A DNA stretch of 64,000 nt from Embiotoca jacksoni (GCA_022577435.1 JAKOON010000052.1:124001-188000), one strand, 5' to 3'; numbered from the stretch's first letter, positions 1 through 11,990 are shown. A program made the numbers and translations. The notes: a model not told the origin generated them from the letters alone.

Positions 1-474
1 AATTAAAGTTTCACTGTATTTAAAAGACGCTTATATAACAAGATTAATTAAATGTACACGGTATTACATATACTTTGAATAGGGATCATAAATTCCTGCT
101 GTCATGTCATAGTGATAAAACACTGAGGACTTACCTGATACAGTTAAAGATAGGACATTACTGCACTTTGGATCATGTGAGCTCCTCTTACGACCACAGC
201 ATTGATAGTTACCACTGTTGTAAGTTGAATAATTTGAAGAGTGTACATTGTATGTGAGTTGTAGGGAATATTTTCTTCGCCATCCTTTTTGATTGTGTAT
301 TCCCAGTTAGTGACTTCTCCTTCCTTCATGTCACATATGAACGTAACAGACTCGCCGGTAAAAAAAGTGGACCAGTCAGGGTCAGAGGTCAACACAGAAT
401 CTAGAACCCAACACAAACATATGCAGTATAAAACACTACACAGTTAGCAACGGAAAACACTTTTACACACTCTG

Positions 475-599
475 TGTAACCCACGTTAGTTTTACCAGCA
501 ACTAAAGGGTTAACTCAAACATGCAGTACCGACGTTCACCAGATGTGTGTGTGTAATATGTTGGTATGTTAATATTGACCATAGTGAATATTTTATATG

Positions 600-632
<33 letters not shown>

Positions 633-1186
633 AATACTATTTTACTGGTCATTTACTGTTCCACCAACAATAGAGTTTCTAAATTATAGTACTGACATCA
701 TATTAAATTCTGCTGTATGCAGATTGTTTTTTCTGGATGGATCTGTGATGGAGACAGCGATCCCCAGAAACCTCCACAGAGCGCTGGAGCTGAGTGACCC
801 TGTGACCCCTGATCATCTTCGCTGTGAGTGAAGCTGCATTTGGTCTTCTTGGATTCTCCTGCCGGAGCACCGACGAGCAAAAGATTGAGATCAGAGTTAA
901 TCTGAGAGCCTCCAGACGTACACTACCCGGGTAGTAGACTGAAAGACAAGAGACTGAAACTGACTGACTGTGAGAGAAATACCGGTATTGAGGTTTTTAT
1001 TTGAATTTGTTATTTTTCTTTTATGTTGTTCCCTTGATTTTCTGTGTGTGTTAATAACTATAATAAATTGCAGTTCAGTTCCTTGTTTTAAACTGCAAAC
1101 ATTTGCCGTGTTTTATTCACTCCCAGAGCGACCTAAAGACAGTCCTGAACTTAACACAGGAAATCTAGTGTGTTACATAGACTACA
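475..1186 (+). mobile_element. Solo LTR of the Ty3/gypsy element, internally deleted
   Basis: The stretch opens with TGTAACCCACGTTAG and closes with GTTACATAGACTACA. These are the two ends of the LTR found at 16338-17083 and 21249-22570, here in the opposite orientation. The middle of the LTR is missing: the sequence jumps at about 544 from the promoter-like end to a microsatellite-bearing part. No internal retroelement sequence lies next to it, so it is a solo LTR. It sits in the G1 intron between signal exon 2 and Ig exon 1. G3 and G4 have uninterrupted sequence at the matching site (about 35805 and 47784), while G5 has an LTR at the same point. Confidence 0.8.
597..634. repeat. (AT)n(GT)n microsatellite
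   Basis: A run of AT dinucleotides is followed by GT dinucleotides inside the solo LTR. The same compound repeat, reverse-complemented, is in the 5' LTR at 21802-21844, so it belongs to the LTR family. Confidence 0.9.
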
Positions 1187-1727
1187 CATGCAAGGCACAA
1201 TCAGTGTAGATACATACAATGAAAAAGACAGATGACCAAAAAGAAAGCAGAAAGAGGAAGTACTGAAGCGATTAATAGTTAATGAATAAATAAAAAGAAA
1301 TAAAAGAAAGAGAAAAGTGGAAACTGTATAATTACCTTCAGCGTGTCCATTGAAGGGGAATGTACAGAGCACTGCAAGACAGGTCAAAACTTCAGATATT
1401 ATCAAACTAAAGCCAATGACCAAATATTTAATGAACAAGTAACATTTGGAGTTTTACCAATGTTAGTTAACATGTAAACATGAATATATTAAATTAATCA
1501 AATCTTTGAGATGCATTAAAACAGTCCTCTACTCTCATCTGACCAAAGTTATTAATAAAATGGTGAATCTGTTCTCTTTTCTATTCACATATTTAGAAAA
1601 AGGAACAAGTGACCGATCGCCTGTTGCTCTCACTGAAACCTTTTCATCAATCCGTACGATTTAAACAGAAAAGGTCGGTGATGTACTCACAGAATAATCC
1701 CAGCTCACAGAGCAAAGTGTGCCCCAT

Positions 1728-1840
1728 CCTCACATCCAGTCCAGATACTTCTGAGAAATTCTTTGTCCTTAGAGTGAAGCTGCAGCATTACAGAAACCCA
1801 GAAATGTTCAGAAACAAGTTATATTTCATATATTTTGGGT

Positions 1841-1871
<31 letters not shown>

Positions 1872-4564
1872 CAAACTTCTTCAACTTGTTTCTGCTTCCT
1901 TCCTTTTTCACACATCTAACACAACTGAACAGGGTTTGACCACAGCCTGCTATGACTTCCTCTCACAGCAGTGGTGAAACATATTCGACACATTCTCACG
2001 CAACTGTTTGTGCCTGTTCTCTGATAAAGTAATAGACTGAAAACTACAACTTACAAGTCGTTTTCCAACATTTATAAAACATAAGACAACTGAAGACAAG
2101 CAGAGTGAACATAACAATGTCAACAAGTCATCGACTGCCAAGAGAACCTACATTGAACTGTCGTCTTATCAGCTTTTCATTCCAGTGTAAAGCATTTTGA
2201 ATTTCACTAACCTGTATGAAACATAAGTGCAGGAAATTTAAACACCTGGAGAAATTCAAAATATAATTTAAATTTTTTTTTTTTAATGCATTTCAAACTC
2301 AGGAATAACTCTTCAAAGGACATAAAGTTCATGTGTTTGAGCTTTAGTCAGGCCTTACTTACATTTTTGTTGTCTTTGCTTCCTCCTGGTCTGCTTCTTA
2401 TGTTTGGTGGGAGCATCAGCACCTTTATAGAGCCCATTAAAGTATTAAGGTCAATACTTTTGAAAATACAAGGACAGATTCAAAGGTTTATGTTTTGGTC
2501 CTTTATGTCCCAACTGCTGCTGACAGTGACACTCACTGAGAATAAGACATTTCAGTTTCCAGCCATTATATGATCATCCTGTAGGCTACTGCTGGCTTGC
2601 AAAGGGTCAGTGACTTTTGATGCTACTGTAAAGGTAGTAGCATAAATTCATTAAAGGTTTGAAATATGCTGTTCAATAAATACATTGCCACCGATAATGA
2701 GTAAAGTACACTAATAACAGAGGTGTCACACTCACTGGTAATCGTGCACTTTCTGATCCAACAGTGAAACTTTCATCTGAAAATATGTTCATTCTGAGTT
2801 GAGCTTCACTAAAGTGTTCGATTACCCGAACACAGAATCCTTTTCACGTCTCCATCTGATGGTGAAATTCTGGTTTTGATCTTGGTCATGACTTCACCAA
2901 CAGGAAGTGATTGAGCTTGAGCAAAGCGGAAATCGTGACATTAATAGAAATGAGGGTGAAGAGAGTATGAATAATAATCCTAAAAATAAGAATTAAAATA
3001 ACAATAAAAAAGACTATAAATAAAAACAAACATGCGTATAAAAAAATTGCATGAAAAAATCTGTAAAAGATTTAAAAAATAAATAAATAAAAAAAAAGAT
3101 TAAAAGATCTGAAGTCTAACAAATAAATGAAAAAAAATACTGGCACCTTAGTACAAAAAAAAAAACAAGTTTTTTTAAACTACAAAAAAATTATGTTTAA
3201 TGTACATAAAATGCTTTATCATAATAGGATAAGCCGTTTGCTAACAGATTGCACAAAACTGAAAAAGATGCTGACTTACAGTATAAAAGCTCAATTAACT
3301 GTTGCCTTTTGGAATAAATGCAGATCATGAACAACACGTACATCATAAACAGGAGATTAAAATCATATGATACATTTCTTTCATTTATGTACACTGTAAA
3401 TAATCTGCTATTGAATTGTATGTACTTTTGATTTTGTCATCCATCCGTCGGTTCCGTTGATACAGATCTATTTATTGATCTGGAGGAAAAGCAAAGAATG
3501 AACGGATGCAGGGTTTTTCAACAATTAAGGGTGATTTATGAGAATTTACTTCCATTTGTAACACATTCAAGTATCTGGAAAAGTAAATCAGCTTCATCAG
3601 GTTTAACTTGAGAATAAACCTTAACATCCCAATATAAATTGGTGGTGTCATGTACAACACAAAATATGATGTAAAACAAGTCAGTGTCAACTTGAATTTG
3701 AATGAGTCAGAGTGTTTAACTGTCTACATTTGAACTGTCTTCTTGTAAGCTTGTCACTCCAATGTAAAGCACTAACCTGTATGAAATGTTAGTGCAGGCA
3801 ATTTAAACAATGTGGGGGAAACTCCAAATATAATTTTAATGATTAATACTTTTGAGGTGCAGTGTTGCTGCATGCATTTCAAACTGAGGAATAACTGTCT
3901 AGAGGACTTAAATGTCATGTGTTTGAGCTTTACTCAGACCTTACACGCAGTTTTGTTGTCTTTGCTTACTCCTGGTCTGCTTCTTCTGTTTGGTGGCAGC
4001 ATTTGAACCTTTATAGTCACATTTAAATGCATAAAAATGAAACTTTTCGACAAACATATTTGACACTTTCATAATCTTTTAATCGTGTAAAGTAACGTAG
4101 ATCATGATATGTAATAATAGTAGAAGTATTTTTTGGTGTCCACACAGGAGCCTCCTCATGTAAACATTGTTAAAGAACCTGACTTTAAATCTGCATTAAC
4201 AGCAAAAGACCCCATGTTTCAAACTTTCACCTGATGCAGCATTATTGAACAGTATACATTCAAAGTTTCCCGCAAAAACTTCTAAATAAATGTAAAAAAT
4301 TACAGGAAGTGATTATGTAATGCATGAATAGCAAATCGGAGACGTGTGCTTTGTGCCAAAAGAGACAGTATTGAGACTATATGAAATTCAAATGAACTAC
4401 TGAGCATGTCTGATATTTGAGTACCAGAATTGCAGACAATGATCTCATAAAATGCTTTGCTTTGGTCTTTGTTCTCTTTATAGACTTCGGAAAACAGGGT
4501 TATCCAATTTATCTGGATGTCATTAAGAGCTATAAGCCAGTTAATAATTTGTAGAATAACTCAC
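1728..4564. other. Spacer upstream of G1, duplicated non-coding block
   Basis: No intact gene is visible. The stretch is AT-rich, with a long T run at 1843-1871 and A-rich patches at 3000-3180. It matches the spacers at about 36.4-39.2 kb and, with an internal deletion, 48.2-50.2 kb. It holds a broken copy of an unidentified open frame (2735-2889, ATG at 2887-2889) that is open at 37375-37527 and 49230-49382 but carries an extra base and an early stop here. Near 3470-3485 there is an acceptor-like site followed by ATCAATAAA, which resembles the last coding exon of G3. Confidence 0.6.
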
Positions 4565-4658
4565 CACAGTGTGCACCCAACATGCATCGTTGCCAAGAGC
4601 TGTTCACACTTTGGCCTCAGAATAAACTGCTGCATCCGTTGCTGCAGGACTTCCTCTC
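4565..4658 (-). pseudogene. Relic cytoplasmic-tail exon (VYSE-type), copy 1
   Basis: This 94-nt stretch is bounded by a good acceptor (tattcacag) and a gtgagt donor on the minus strand. It is homologous to the tail exon of G3 at 27945-28010, including the bases for VYSE and the flanking acceptor. It is one base out of phase with a phase-1 exon, and in the homologous frame it soon meets a stop after AVYSEAKV. No receptor ectodomain lies upstream that could use it. The same lesion is in the copies at 39179-39272 and 50182-50275, so it predates the block duplication. Confidence 0.55.
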
Positions 4659-4918
4659 CTGTGAATACAGAGATGATTCTTGTAACCACTTTTGTGCTAC
4701 GATGAAAATAATAAGCCGCAGGAACATTTGAGTTAAGGTTTCCACAAATACAAAGAATATCAGTGTATTATAGCTTTTATTAATCCACTGATGTAAACTG
4801 TTAATGCATATAGACAAAATGTCAAATCAACAGAATTACAACCCATGACATGATCTTATTTGTCCATCATAAACTTATTGGAGAATAACAACTGCAGGTG
4901 ATTGCAGACTTTACTGAC

Positions 4919-4980
4919 CTTGTTTTTTTCTTGCCTTTGCTTTTATTGTGGCGGGTGACCCGTGGATACATCAGACTCCT
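4919..4980 (-). pseudogene. Relic ITIM-type tail exon, copy 1
   Basis: This 62-nt stretch begins after the acceptor gtttcag and reads EESD in phase 1. It then appears to lack about five bases before a TYPRVT-like continuation followed by a lysine-rich stretch, which suggests an inhibitory tail exon broken by deletion. The donor here is gtcagt, whereas the copies at 39533-39594 and 50536-50597 have gtaagc. Confidence 0.45.
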
Positions 4981-5310
4981 CTGAAACAGAAGCCAGATGT
5001 CAGGATACATTCATCCAGCAGACAAGATACACTGTACAGATGTTGGATGAATGAACTGAAGAAATGTGGGACGCTCTTGTGTCATTACATTGCTAGATAT
5101 TGAAATAAACATAAAAATACACAGAAATGAATTGATGTCCCCACACTGACTCTTTATGTTATGAGATGAGGCAGGATTGGACCCAAATGCAGACACAAAA
5201 ACGAGTTCAGGTACAGAACAGACTTTATTTTCTGGTGGAGGATGAGTCCGAGGCAGGCTGGCAAGCTGGATAGAGCGTGTGGTCTCCCGAGGTCCGACAC
5301 AGGGTAGCAG

Positions 5311-6901
5311 TAGTGATGTTGCGAGATGTGCCGACGCTTCGAAGCGTGTGTCGAGTAATGGAGGGGGCGTTTCCTCGAAGCGCGTGTCGAGGCTTGCTTC
5401 ATTTAGGGGAGGAGCCAAAAATGATGACCTCCGAAGCCTCGCTGCCCGGCTGTACCACGTGACTGCTTCGGGAAGTGGTTCAGATTTTGCCGGGAGGTTT
5501 GACAGCAATATAAACCCCTCAGGCTCCATTCAAAATGTGGGTTGTTGGTGGAGAGTTGGGGTCAGTTGAGAGTTTGGATAGTTTGGATCGCGTTTATATA
5601 GTTTGGAGAGTTTAGAGAGAGAGAGATAGTTTGGAGAAGTTAGAGAGACAGAGATAGTTTGGAGATTTAGGAGAGTGAGGAGAGAAGGATAGGTGATAAG
5701 ATGGAGCCAGCTCGGAAGAGGAGGATTTCCCCTGTGTGGGAACACTTTGATTTGATAACCCCTAATAAGGTAAGCTAAATCTAACTCTATTTCAGACACA
5801 TTAGGTTTGCTTATCAAGAACTGTATTTTTCACAGTTTCTTATTTTATTCAAAGGTGAGGTGTTTATTGTGCTCCAAGGAGTTGGGGTACAATAACAACA
5901 CCTCATCCATGCTGAGGCATTACCGTGCCTTGCATGAGAATAAGGAGGAAACTGGAGCTTCACCCAGCCAAGGTAAGTCATTACAATATTACAAATGCAC
6001 CATCACAATTTTTCCCTGTTCACTTTTGTTTATTGTGCAAATAAAGACCACCAGAAAACAAGAGCTGGATGAAGCCCTCGTCTCCATGATAGTGAAGGAC
6101 ACACAGCCCTTCAGTATTGTGGATGATGTTGGATTCAGGGCATTTGTGTCCAAACTGGATCCTAATTATGTCCTCCCTACAAGGCAGGTATGTATGGGTG
6201 CATGCATGAAACAAATGAGTACTTTATTGTGTCTCACAGTTCAGCACTATATATTTTTTCCTTTAGGCTCTGAAGGCCATGGTGGAGGCCAAGTATGAGT
6301 CAGCTAAGGAGAAGGCTAAGGCTAAAATGGAAAAGGTGGCTGCTGTTTGCCTTACTTCTGACATGTGGACATCCACAAAACCAAAAACTGTTGAGAAACT
6401 GTTATTTCTGAATAAAAATGAATAAAATGTCCCCTGTCCTGTACATCATTGTCCAAGTTACACGAGCATATTCAGTCCCCTCTTCCTAGTTCCACAAGCA
6501 CTTCCACTGTCCTCTGCCTGCTTAAGCCCATGCCATTTTCCTAAAGTGACAGAAAAACATTATTACACAACCTGCCATATCATATGATACTACCATTTTG
6601 GGAAAATTTACACACACACAGAATACGTTCAAAAGATATTTTATTATGCACATATGTGATAATTTATGTACAGAAATTATTTGGTTATACATTTTTGTAA
6701 TTCATAGTCATTCCCAACAGCCATAACAGACACAAAAATCCAATGCATCACATTATGTGGTTCAGATACAGCTGCCTGTGATTATACACTTGGCCAGTAG
6801 GTGGTTTCGTGTGCACATGAAGCTTCGAGAAATGAACCCTTTCTAGAACCAATTGGCTGAAGTGGTTCGATGCTTCATGAGGCTTCATCTCACCATCACC
6901 A
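5311..6901 (+). mobile_element. hAT-like DNA transposon, internally deleted
   Basis: The element interrupts a repeat that is whole at 39.8-40.2 kb and 50.8-51.2 kb. Its ends are imperfect inverted repeats: TAGTGATGTTGCGAGATG at the left, and the reverse complement of TGGTGATGGTGAGATG at the right. Inside is a short multi-exon transposase remnant (5701-6425). No clean 8-bp target duplication is visible, and about 36 bases present in the empty sites are missing here, so insertion or later repair removed target DNA. Confidence 0.65.
5701..6425 (+). pseudogene. Truncated BED-zinc-finger hAT transposase
   Basis: Likely exons are 5701-5769 (MEPARKRRISPVWEHFDLI), 5855-5972 (BED finger CLLC...HYRALH), 6047-6187 and 6267-6425. 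The second exon carries the C-x2-C and H-x4-H ligands of a BED finger, which binds transposon ends. The third contains the DTQPFSIVDDVGFRAFV stretch of ZBED-type hAT transposases. The fourth reaches the TSDMWTS motif near the start of the RNase-H-like catalytic core and then ends in a stop at 6423-6425. The rest of the core and the dimerisation domain are absent, so it cannot be an active transposase. The phase between exons 2 and 3 does not join cleanly, so those junctions are uncertain. Confidence 0.75.
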
Positions 6902-7199
6902 GCGGGCAGCATTGGCAACAGGTTGTGGGTGAGTGGACGTAGCAGATCGTATGAAACGACAACCCAGGACTGCAGGACCAGGGTTGATATCGTGTCGGGA
7001 GGTGATTAGTGGGATGAGGAACCGGTGTGTCAACCTGCAGGTGGTAATCAGCTGGATTGTCCTCAGCTGTGCAGGCTGATCAGGGGCGTGGCCATGGGAG
7101 GTGTCTGGAGGTAGGCAGAGGAGGACAGAACAAAACGAGAAGCACATGGAAAACAACAACAAACAGGGGAATGACAGAACACATCAGGAGAGGAGATCT

Positions 7200-7900
7200 G
7201 GGAGACCAACATGTTAACAGGGTTAGACAGGGATCCGGACACTTTAGCTGTGGTCTCTTTTGTTTGTTGGTATTTAGTCTTATTTGCAAGTGTATTCTGT
7301 GTCAGAATCTGTGGAGGCTATGATTTTGTAAAGCCAACCTAAGACACTGTATGTTACAGTATATTGTGCAAAATAAATATACATTAATTTGCATGCAATT
7401 CCCAAATTTGCAGCAGAAACTGTACAACACAAAATATGATATAAAACAAGTCAGTGACAGACTACTTATGAAAATTGTTGGGCCTCTTCGTTTTGTATAA
7501 GAAATCATGGAGAAGATGGGGGGGGGCATACTTTCTATTTCATGATCTGTAAGAGTGAAAACCTAAGAGTAACACAATTCAGTGTTTAGGCATATCGCTG
7601 AGATGGAAATATACTGGGAACAAATCACACTGAGCATACAAGAGCAGAGACACGTTGTACATAAATAAGACAAATACCCAGAACTCTTCCAAGACTTGGA
7701 TGTGCAAAGGATTTGATAGTTTGCACCTCTGGTGACATCTAGTGGTATAAAGTAGCTCACCAAGGTAACTTATTACTGGAACACTGGAAGCATCACCTCT
7801 TCTAAGATAATCAGATAATCATTGGAGGAGCCTCAAAGTGCAACAGTGGTCTAAATACACATCAAAATACTAAATACTGAATACTAACGACGTCATTGGT
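7200..7900. repeat. Module M, copy 1
   Basis: This is the first of five copies of a non-coding module in the window; the others are 11285-11990, 40230-40770, 41600-42320 and 51240-51950. It contains the phrase ACCACTAGATGTCACCAGAGGTGC. The copies are nearly identical over most of their length, and several lead directly into receptor signal-exon sequence at the right end. No coding capacity is recognised. Confidence 0.75.
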
Positions 7901-8707
7901 CGATGGTCTTATCATTAAGAAAATGTGTAAATCTGACTTTCAGAGCTGCTGTTGTACTCTCAGGATTGTTTTTATTTTGTGTGGGCTCTGTGAGTAAATA
8001 ATTAGTCAGCTGTCGCTGTTTTATCATTGTTTTGTATTTTTCGCCTATATTTAGTTAGTCTTTTCTTACATGATTATTATTTCTTTCCTCGACAAATATT
8101 GTTCATGATTAAGTACAGGACTTGATTTTTAAGGGACATAATCGTGCATGTAAGAAAATATTTTACAGCATTTTATACACATACCCTCACTTGAAACATA
8201 TTTTTAGCTTTGAAACAGTCAAAACAGTATGAAGGGTAATAAAATGGGGGGAAAAAAATTCAAAACTCATTTGATAATCTGTAAATTACAATTACTGTCA
8301 TTTAATGTAACTAATCCTGCAATAGTGAGTTGTTTTTTTTTTACAATGGACAGCTTGAATTCAGTTTGTTTTTTTCTTATACTTGCAGTTGGAAAGCACG
8401 AACAATAAAAATTCCAGGTTTTTTTTAAATTCATGTGGTACATTTTTCCTCTATAACACTGCACTCCAACGTGTGTGACAATAAAACGGTAGGACAAACA
8501 ATTATATTGTTGAAGAAACTACAAGTAATAATCTCATTTTTGTTAAAACATTAATAAGCTTCAAGCACCTACCAAAGACTAAGTATCACTGTACAAAATA
8601 GCTGCATAACAAGTAATGATGTGTCCTCCACAAATTCTAACCACAACCTTGAACTTGTGTCGTTCATGTCTTTTGAAATCTTCTTCGACCTACTGGCGTT
8701 GCCGCGG
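7901..8707. other. Non-coding stretch downstream of the SLAM-like gene
   Basis: AT-rich sequence with no exon that I can support. It would contain the 3' untranslated region of the SLAM-like gene on the minus strand. I do not see a convincing polyadenylation signal close to the stop codon. Confidence 0.4.
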
Positions 8708-10874
8708 CTACGGATTTTTCTGCTTCTGCAGCACACTGTACACCGTGTCAACACACGCGGGGCTCTGCTCCTCATCCAGGGGGACAGAGTCTGAAGTCCA
8801 AGCCTCTGGTGTTTCCTCGTGGCCTTTCCCATCACTGCTGCCGTCACTCCTGCCAAGAGAGGCGGCCGCGTGTGGCATCTGTAAAGTGCTGTAGACGGTA
8901 TCTACTGTCTGGATTTCCCTCCAGTCCTGTTCCTGTCTCGGCCCGCTGCTCCGGCTGAACTGTGCGACGTCCACGTTTTCATACGAGGCCTCAGCTTGAC
9001 TGGAAGATGTAGAGACTCGAGACTCGAGTCGTGGCTGGGTCTCTGTTGGCGGGTTTCGTATTTCCTGAGCAGGAAATGGACGTGCCTGGAAATAATGCAG
9101 TAAAATATGATTTCATATGTCAATTGTATGTTATTATTTTATTTTTTATCAGAGCGTTTTCAAACCGGACTACACTATCCCGACATTAAAACCTTCTGAT
9201 GTTGCACAATGTGATGTTCTGCTAGATGACAAAGATCATTTTAAAATTGTTCTTTGTAAATGCAGCTTACCTGCTGGAGATTGCTTGCTTTTGAAAAGCG
9301 CCTCATAGCCGCAAAGCCAATACAAGAGAACAACAATACAACAACTACAATAACTATCAGTATTTTATAGAGTTGTTCTGATGGGTCTTCCTTTTCAGGC
9401 TTCGATTTGCTGAAACCTGGAAACAGATGGGAACATATTTCTAACAGGTGAGAAATTTTAATCAGCAAAAAAAAAAAAAAAACACGTAATCATTTAAACA
9501 GCACAGAGTTCATCTGAATTTCAGTACAATAATTTACTAAATGATCAACCGACAGCCTTATTGCTATTTATAAACAACCCATAATACTTACACAGGTCTT
9601 TGCTTTTTGAAACGTTACTTTTGCTAACGTGGTTGTTGCCACTGCAGACGACAGATCTGTTGTCAGTGACGACGGTGATGTTGACCTTGCTGAAGGACTT
9701 CCGAGATGCTGTGCAGTTGTTTTCGTCGCAGACAAACCACACCCAGTCGTCCCGGACGGAGCAGTTCACTGTGATGTTGCAGAATCCCGTAGAAACGTTG
9801 GAGCGAAGCACCAACATCTCCATCACAGGCTGAGGAACCTGTTCTGTATAAAAAAAAAACACAGCCAAGCAGACAAATCGATGACTTCATGGCATCCTCT
9901 GTGGGCCACCTGCCGTAAACACACCCCAGCGATCATCGATGGGAAGTTAAATATGAGGAAGGACACGTAGCAGACAGGAATTTTTTATTTGCATATGAAG
10001 TTGTAGGTAAAAATAGTGCCAGATAGTTTCACGCGTGCTGTCACGATATGTTTGAGAAGTTGATCTTAAGGTAAATGCGACTAAATTCAGAGATGTATGA
10101 ACATTTAAAGCAGATCCATGAAAAAGAAAGAAAGTAGTGCATACGACCTACCTTGAACAATGACCTGGTGTGTCTCTGATGTTGATGTGAAATTAGAGTC
10201 GAAGAATGATACTTCATAGATGCCACTGTTTCCGTCAGTCAGCTTATTCAGACAGAATGAGAGGTTTCCAGGACTAAAAAACACTCTCTCTCTGTGACTG
10301 GGTTTGATGAATTTATCAGAAGCAAAAAGTGTTTCACCAAACTTCCATGTACCACTATGTACTGGAGGTGGTTTCCTGACACGTAGACACACTGAGCTGC
10401 TTTTCAGTCTATAATACGTTGCTGATGGGTCCTTTGCCATCACTGCTGACAGGAAACAATCAAGTAAAACAGAAAAGATCTTAGAAAACATTATCACAAC
10501 ACCTTAAAATCCTACCGCACATACAGCAGATATTTTGAGATGAGTACAATACGTGTGGATGCAAAAATAAATCCTTTTTCTGACTTTTACCTTTTTGCAG
10601 CAGCATTGAAATAAAACAATAAAGTGAGAAAATATTAAAAACAAGAGGAAATGTCAGCATTAAAAAATTTGATCCAAGGAAACATTTAAAAAAACAAATG
10701 TTGTTAATGGTGCCCGTGAGGAATTCATCCAAAATTTCTAAACATCAAAAAACAACGTTAGAATTTGGTTTAAAAAAAAAAAAAAAAAAAAAAGAAATAG
10801 ATGAACTATTTTGTATTAATCTTACCTGTAATAATCCAACAACTCAGTAGAAGAAGCATTTTACATCTGCTCAT
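8708..10874 (-). CDS. SLAM-family-like receptor with two ITSMs
   Basis: Type I membrane receptor of the CD2/SLAM group, probably on leukocytes, signalling through SAP-type SH2 adaptors. Exons: 10826-10874 (signal, MSRCKMLLLLSCWIITA), 10152-10445 (V-type Ig domain lacking the usual disulfide pattern, as in this family), 9592-9843 (C2 domain with paired cysteines: NITVNC, VCDENNC, VVCSGNNHVS), 9271-9416 (stalk and TM, LYKILIVIVVVVLLF), 8708-9085 (tail). The five pieces sum to 1119 nt, giving 372 residues and a TAG stop at 8708-8710, with every junction in phase. The tail holds YENV (a YxN Grb2-type site) and two switch motifs, TVYSTL and TVYSVL, that fit TxYxxL. V and C2 carry several N-glycosylation sites. 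It sits inside the FCRL-like cluster. The family assignment is firm, the orthologue unknown. Confidence 0.87.
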
Positions 10875-11284
10875 GATTCTTTGAAGATATCAAGTATGTA
10901 ATTGCTTAACCGGAAACACGTGTACCTTACACGTTACACGTGTAACAACAAAAACACTCAACATGTTTGGGAGTACAAATAACTGCTGTTGATAATAAAT
11001 AAGATGTTGAGATATTTCACGTGCTGTTTCCACAAATATTCCTGGTTATGCGTATCTCGACTGATATTTCGGTTTCAAGAAGTGGATAGGGGGATGTCGG
11101 ATTTCTAACTTTCAGTGCGGCAGGAAATGACGTTTAACGCCAGACGGACAACCCGTGACGTCAACCGACGCAGCCGCGAGAGTGCGTGTTTAACGTAAAA
11201 GCGAATTTCGGATTTCTTTATGAAGACATATCAAAACGAGCAAAACGTTGAGGAACCGAATGAACAACACACTGATGGACGAAG
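10875..11284. promoter_or_regulatory. 5' flank of the SLAM-like gene
   Basis: This stretch lies upstream of the start codon and should hold the promoter. It has a GC-rich patch with CGTTTAACGCC and CCCGTGACGTCAACC, which includes a CRE-like TGACGTCA. A near-copy is at about 41165-41600 without any SLAM exons beside it. The promoter role is inferred from position only. Confidence 0.35.
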
Positions 11285-11990
11285 TGTGTCAGGAGAGGAG
11301 ATCTGGGAGACCAACATGTTAACAGGGTTAGACAGGGATCCGGACACTTTAGCTGTGGTCTCTTTTGTTTGTTGGTATTTAGTCTTATTTGCGAGTGTAT
11401 TCTGGGTCAGAATCTGTGGAGGCTTTGATTTTGTAAAGCCAACCAGAGACACTGTATGTTACAGTATATTGTGAGAAATAAATATACATTAATTTGCATG
11501 CAATTCCCAAATTTGCAGCAGAAACTGTACAACACAAAATATGACGTAAAAGAAGTCAGTGACTGACTACTTTTGAAAATTGTTGTGCCTCTTCTTTTTG
11601 TATAAGAAGTCATGGAGAAGATGGAGGGGGACATACTTTCTATTTCATGATCTGTAAGAGTGAAAACCTAAGAGTAACACAATTCAGTGTTTAGGCATAT
11701 CGCTGAGATGGAAATATACTGGGAACAAATCACACTGAGCATACTAGAGCAGAGACACGTTGTACATAAATAAGACAAATACCCAGAACTCTTCCAAGAC
11801 TTGGATGTGCAAAGGATTTGATAGTTTGCACCTCTGGTGACATCTAGTGGTATAAAGTAGCTCACCAAGGTAACTTGGAAGCATCACCTCTTCTAAGATA
11901 ATCAGGTGAATCCTCCAAAAAGGTACGTTTTTAAAGGTGATGCAAAACAAAACCTTTCTGAAATACTTTATATATTTCATTCAATTTGGA
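11285..11990. repeat. Module M, copy 2
   Basis: Copy of the module at 7200-7900, most similar to the copy at 41600-42320. Both are preceded by the SLAM 5'-flank sequence and followed by a receptor signal-exon copy, so a longer segment was duplicated. Confidence 0.75.

Larger units (their letters stand above)
135..1727 (-). pseudogene. FCRL/LITR-like receptor G1, 5' part, frameshifted first Ig exon
   Basis: This is the 5' end of a teleost Fc-receptor-like cell-surface receptor; the remaining exons would lie to the left of the window. Exon 1 is 1691-1727 (ATG, signal start MGHTLLCELGLF, gtgagt donor). Exon 2 is 1336-1371 (second half of the signal peptide, LLCTFPFNGHAE). Exon 3 is 135-400 (Ig domain 1, starting DSVLTSDPDWSTFFTGES). 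The equivalent exon in G3, G4 and G5 is exactly 267 nt, but here it is 266 nt. One base is missing near position 225, where the other copies read ATTCGTTCAAC or similar. The frame breaks before the second Ig cysteine region, so the domain cannot form. A solo LTR at 475-1186 sits in the intron between exons 2 and 3. The signal exons look intact, so this is probably a recent loss. A sequencing error remains possible. Confidence 0.72.
5160..7190. repeat. Interspersed repeat, split by a hAT-like insertion
   Basis: The parts at 5160-5310 and 6902-7190 together match the uninterrupted stretches 39775-40225 and 50775-51225. The pattern (GGACCCAAATGCAGACAC near one end, a T-rich actttatttt stretch, CAGCTG-rich other end) resembles a common teleost interspersed repeat, probably a non-autonomous DNA transposon. 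The roughly 88-codon open frame inside it is shared by the copies but shows no recognisable domain, and I do not treat it as a gene. Confidence 0.45.

Noticed and set aside
1151..1438. 95-codon frame read as one signal-bearing protein
   Set aside because: Its start is not ATG. The real signal peptide is split between 1691-1727 and 1336-1371, which fit splice sites and phase in G1, G3 and G4.
5011..5529. 172-codon minus-strand open frame
   Set aside because: It crosses an interspersed repeat and the hAT-like element end, has no domain, and is not kept open in the copies at 39.6 kb and 50.6 kb in the same form.
7057..7323. 88-codon plus-strand frame repeated at 40113 and 51116
   Set aside because: Lies in an interspersed repeat and module M. 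Conservation is explained by recent duplication, and composition is repeat-like.
9600..9970. Plus-strand frames over the SLAM-like C2 exon
   Set aside because: Antisense shadows of a well-supported Ig exon.
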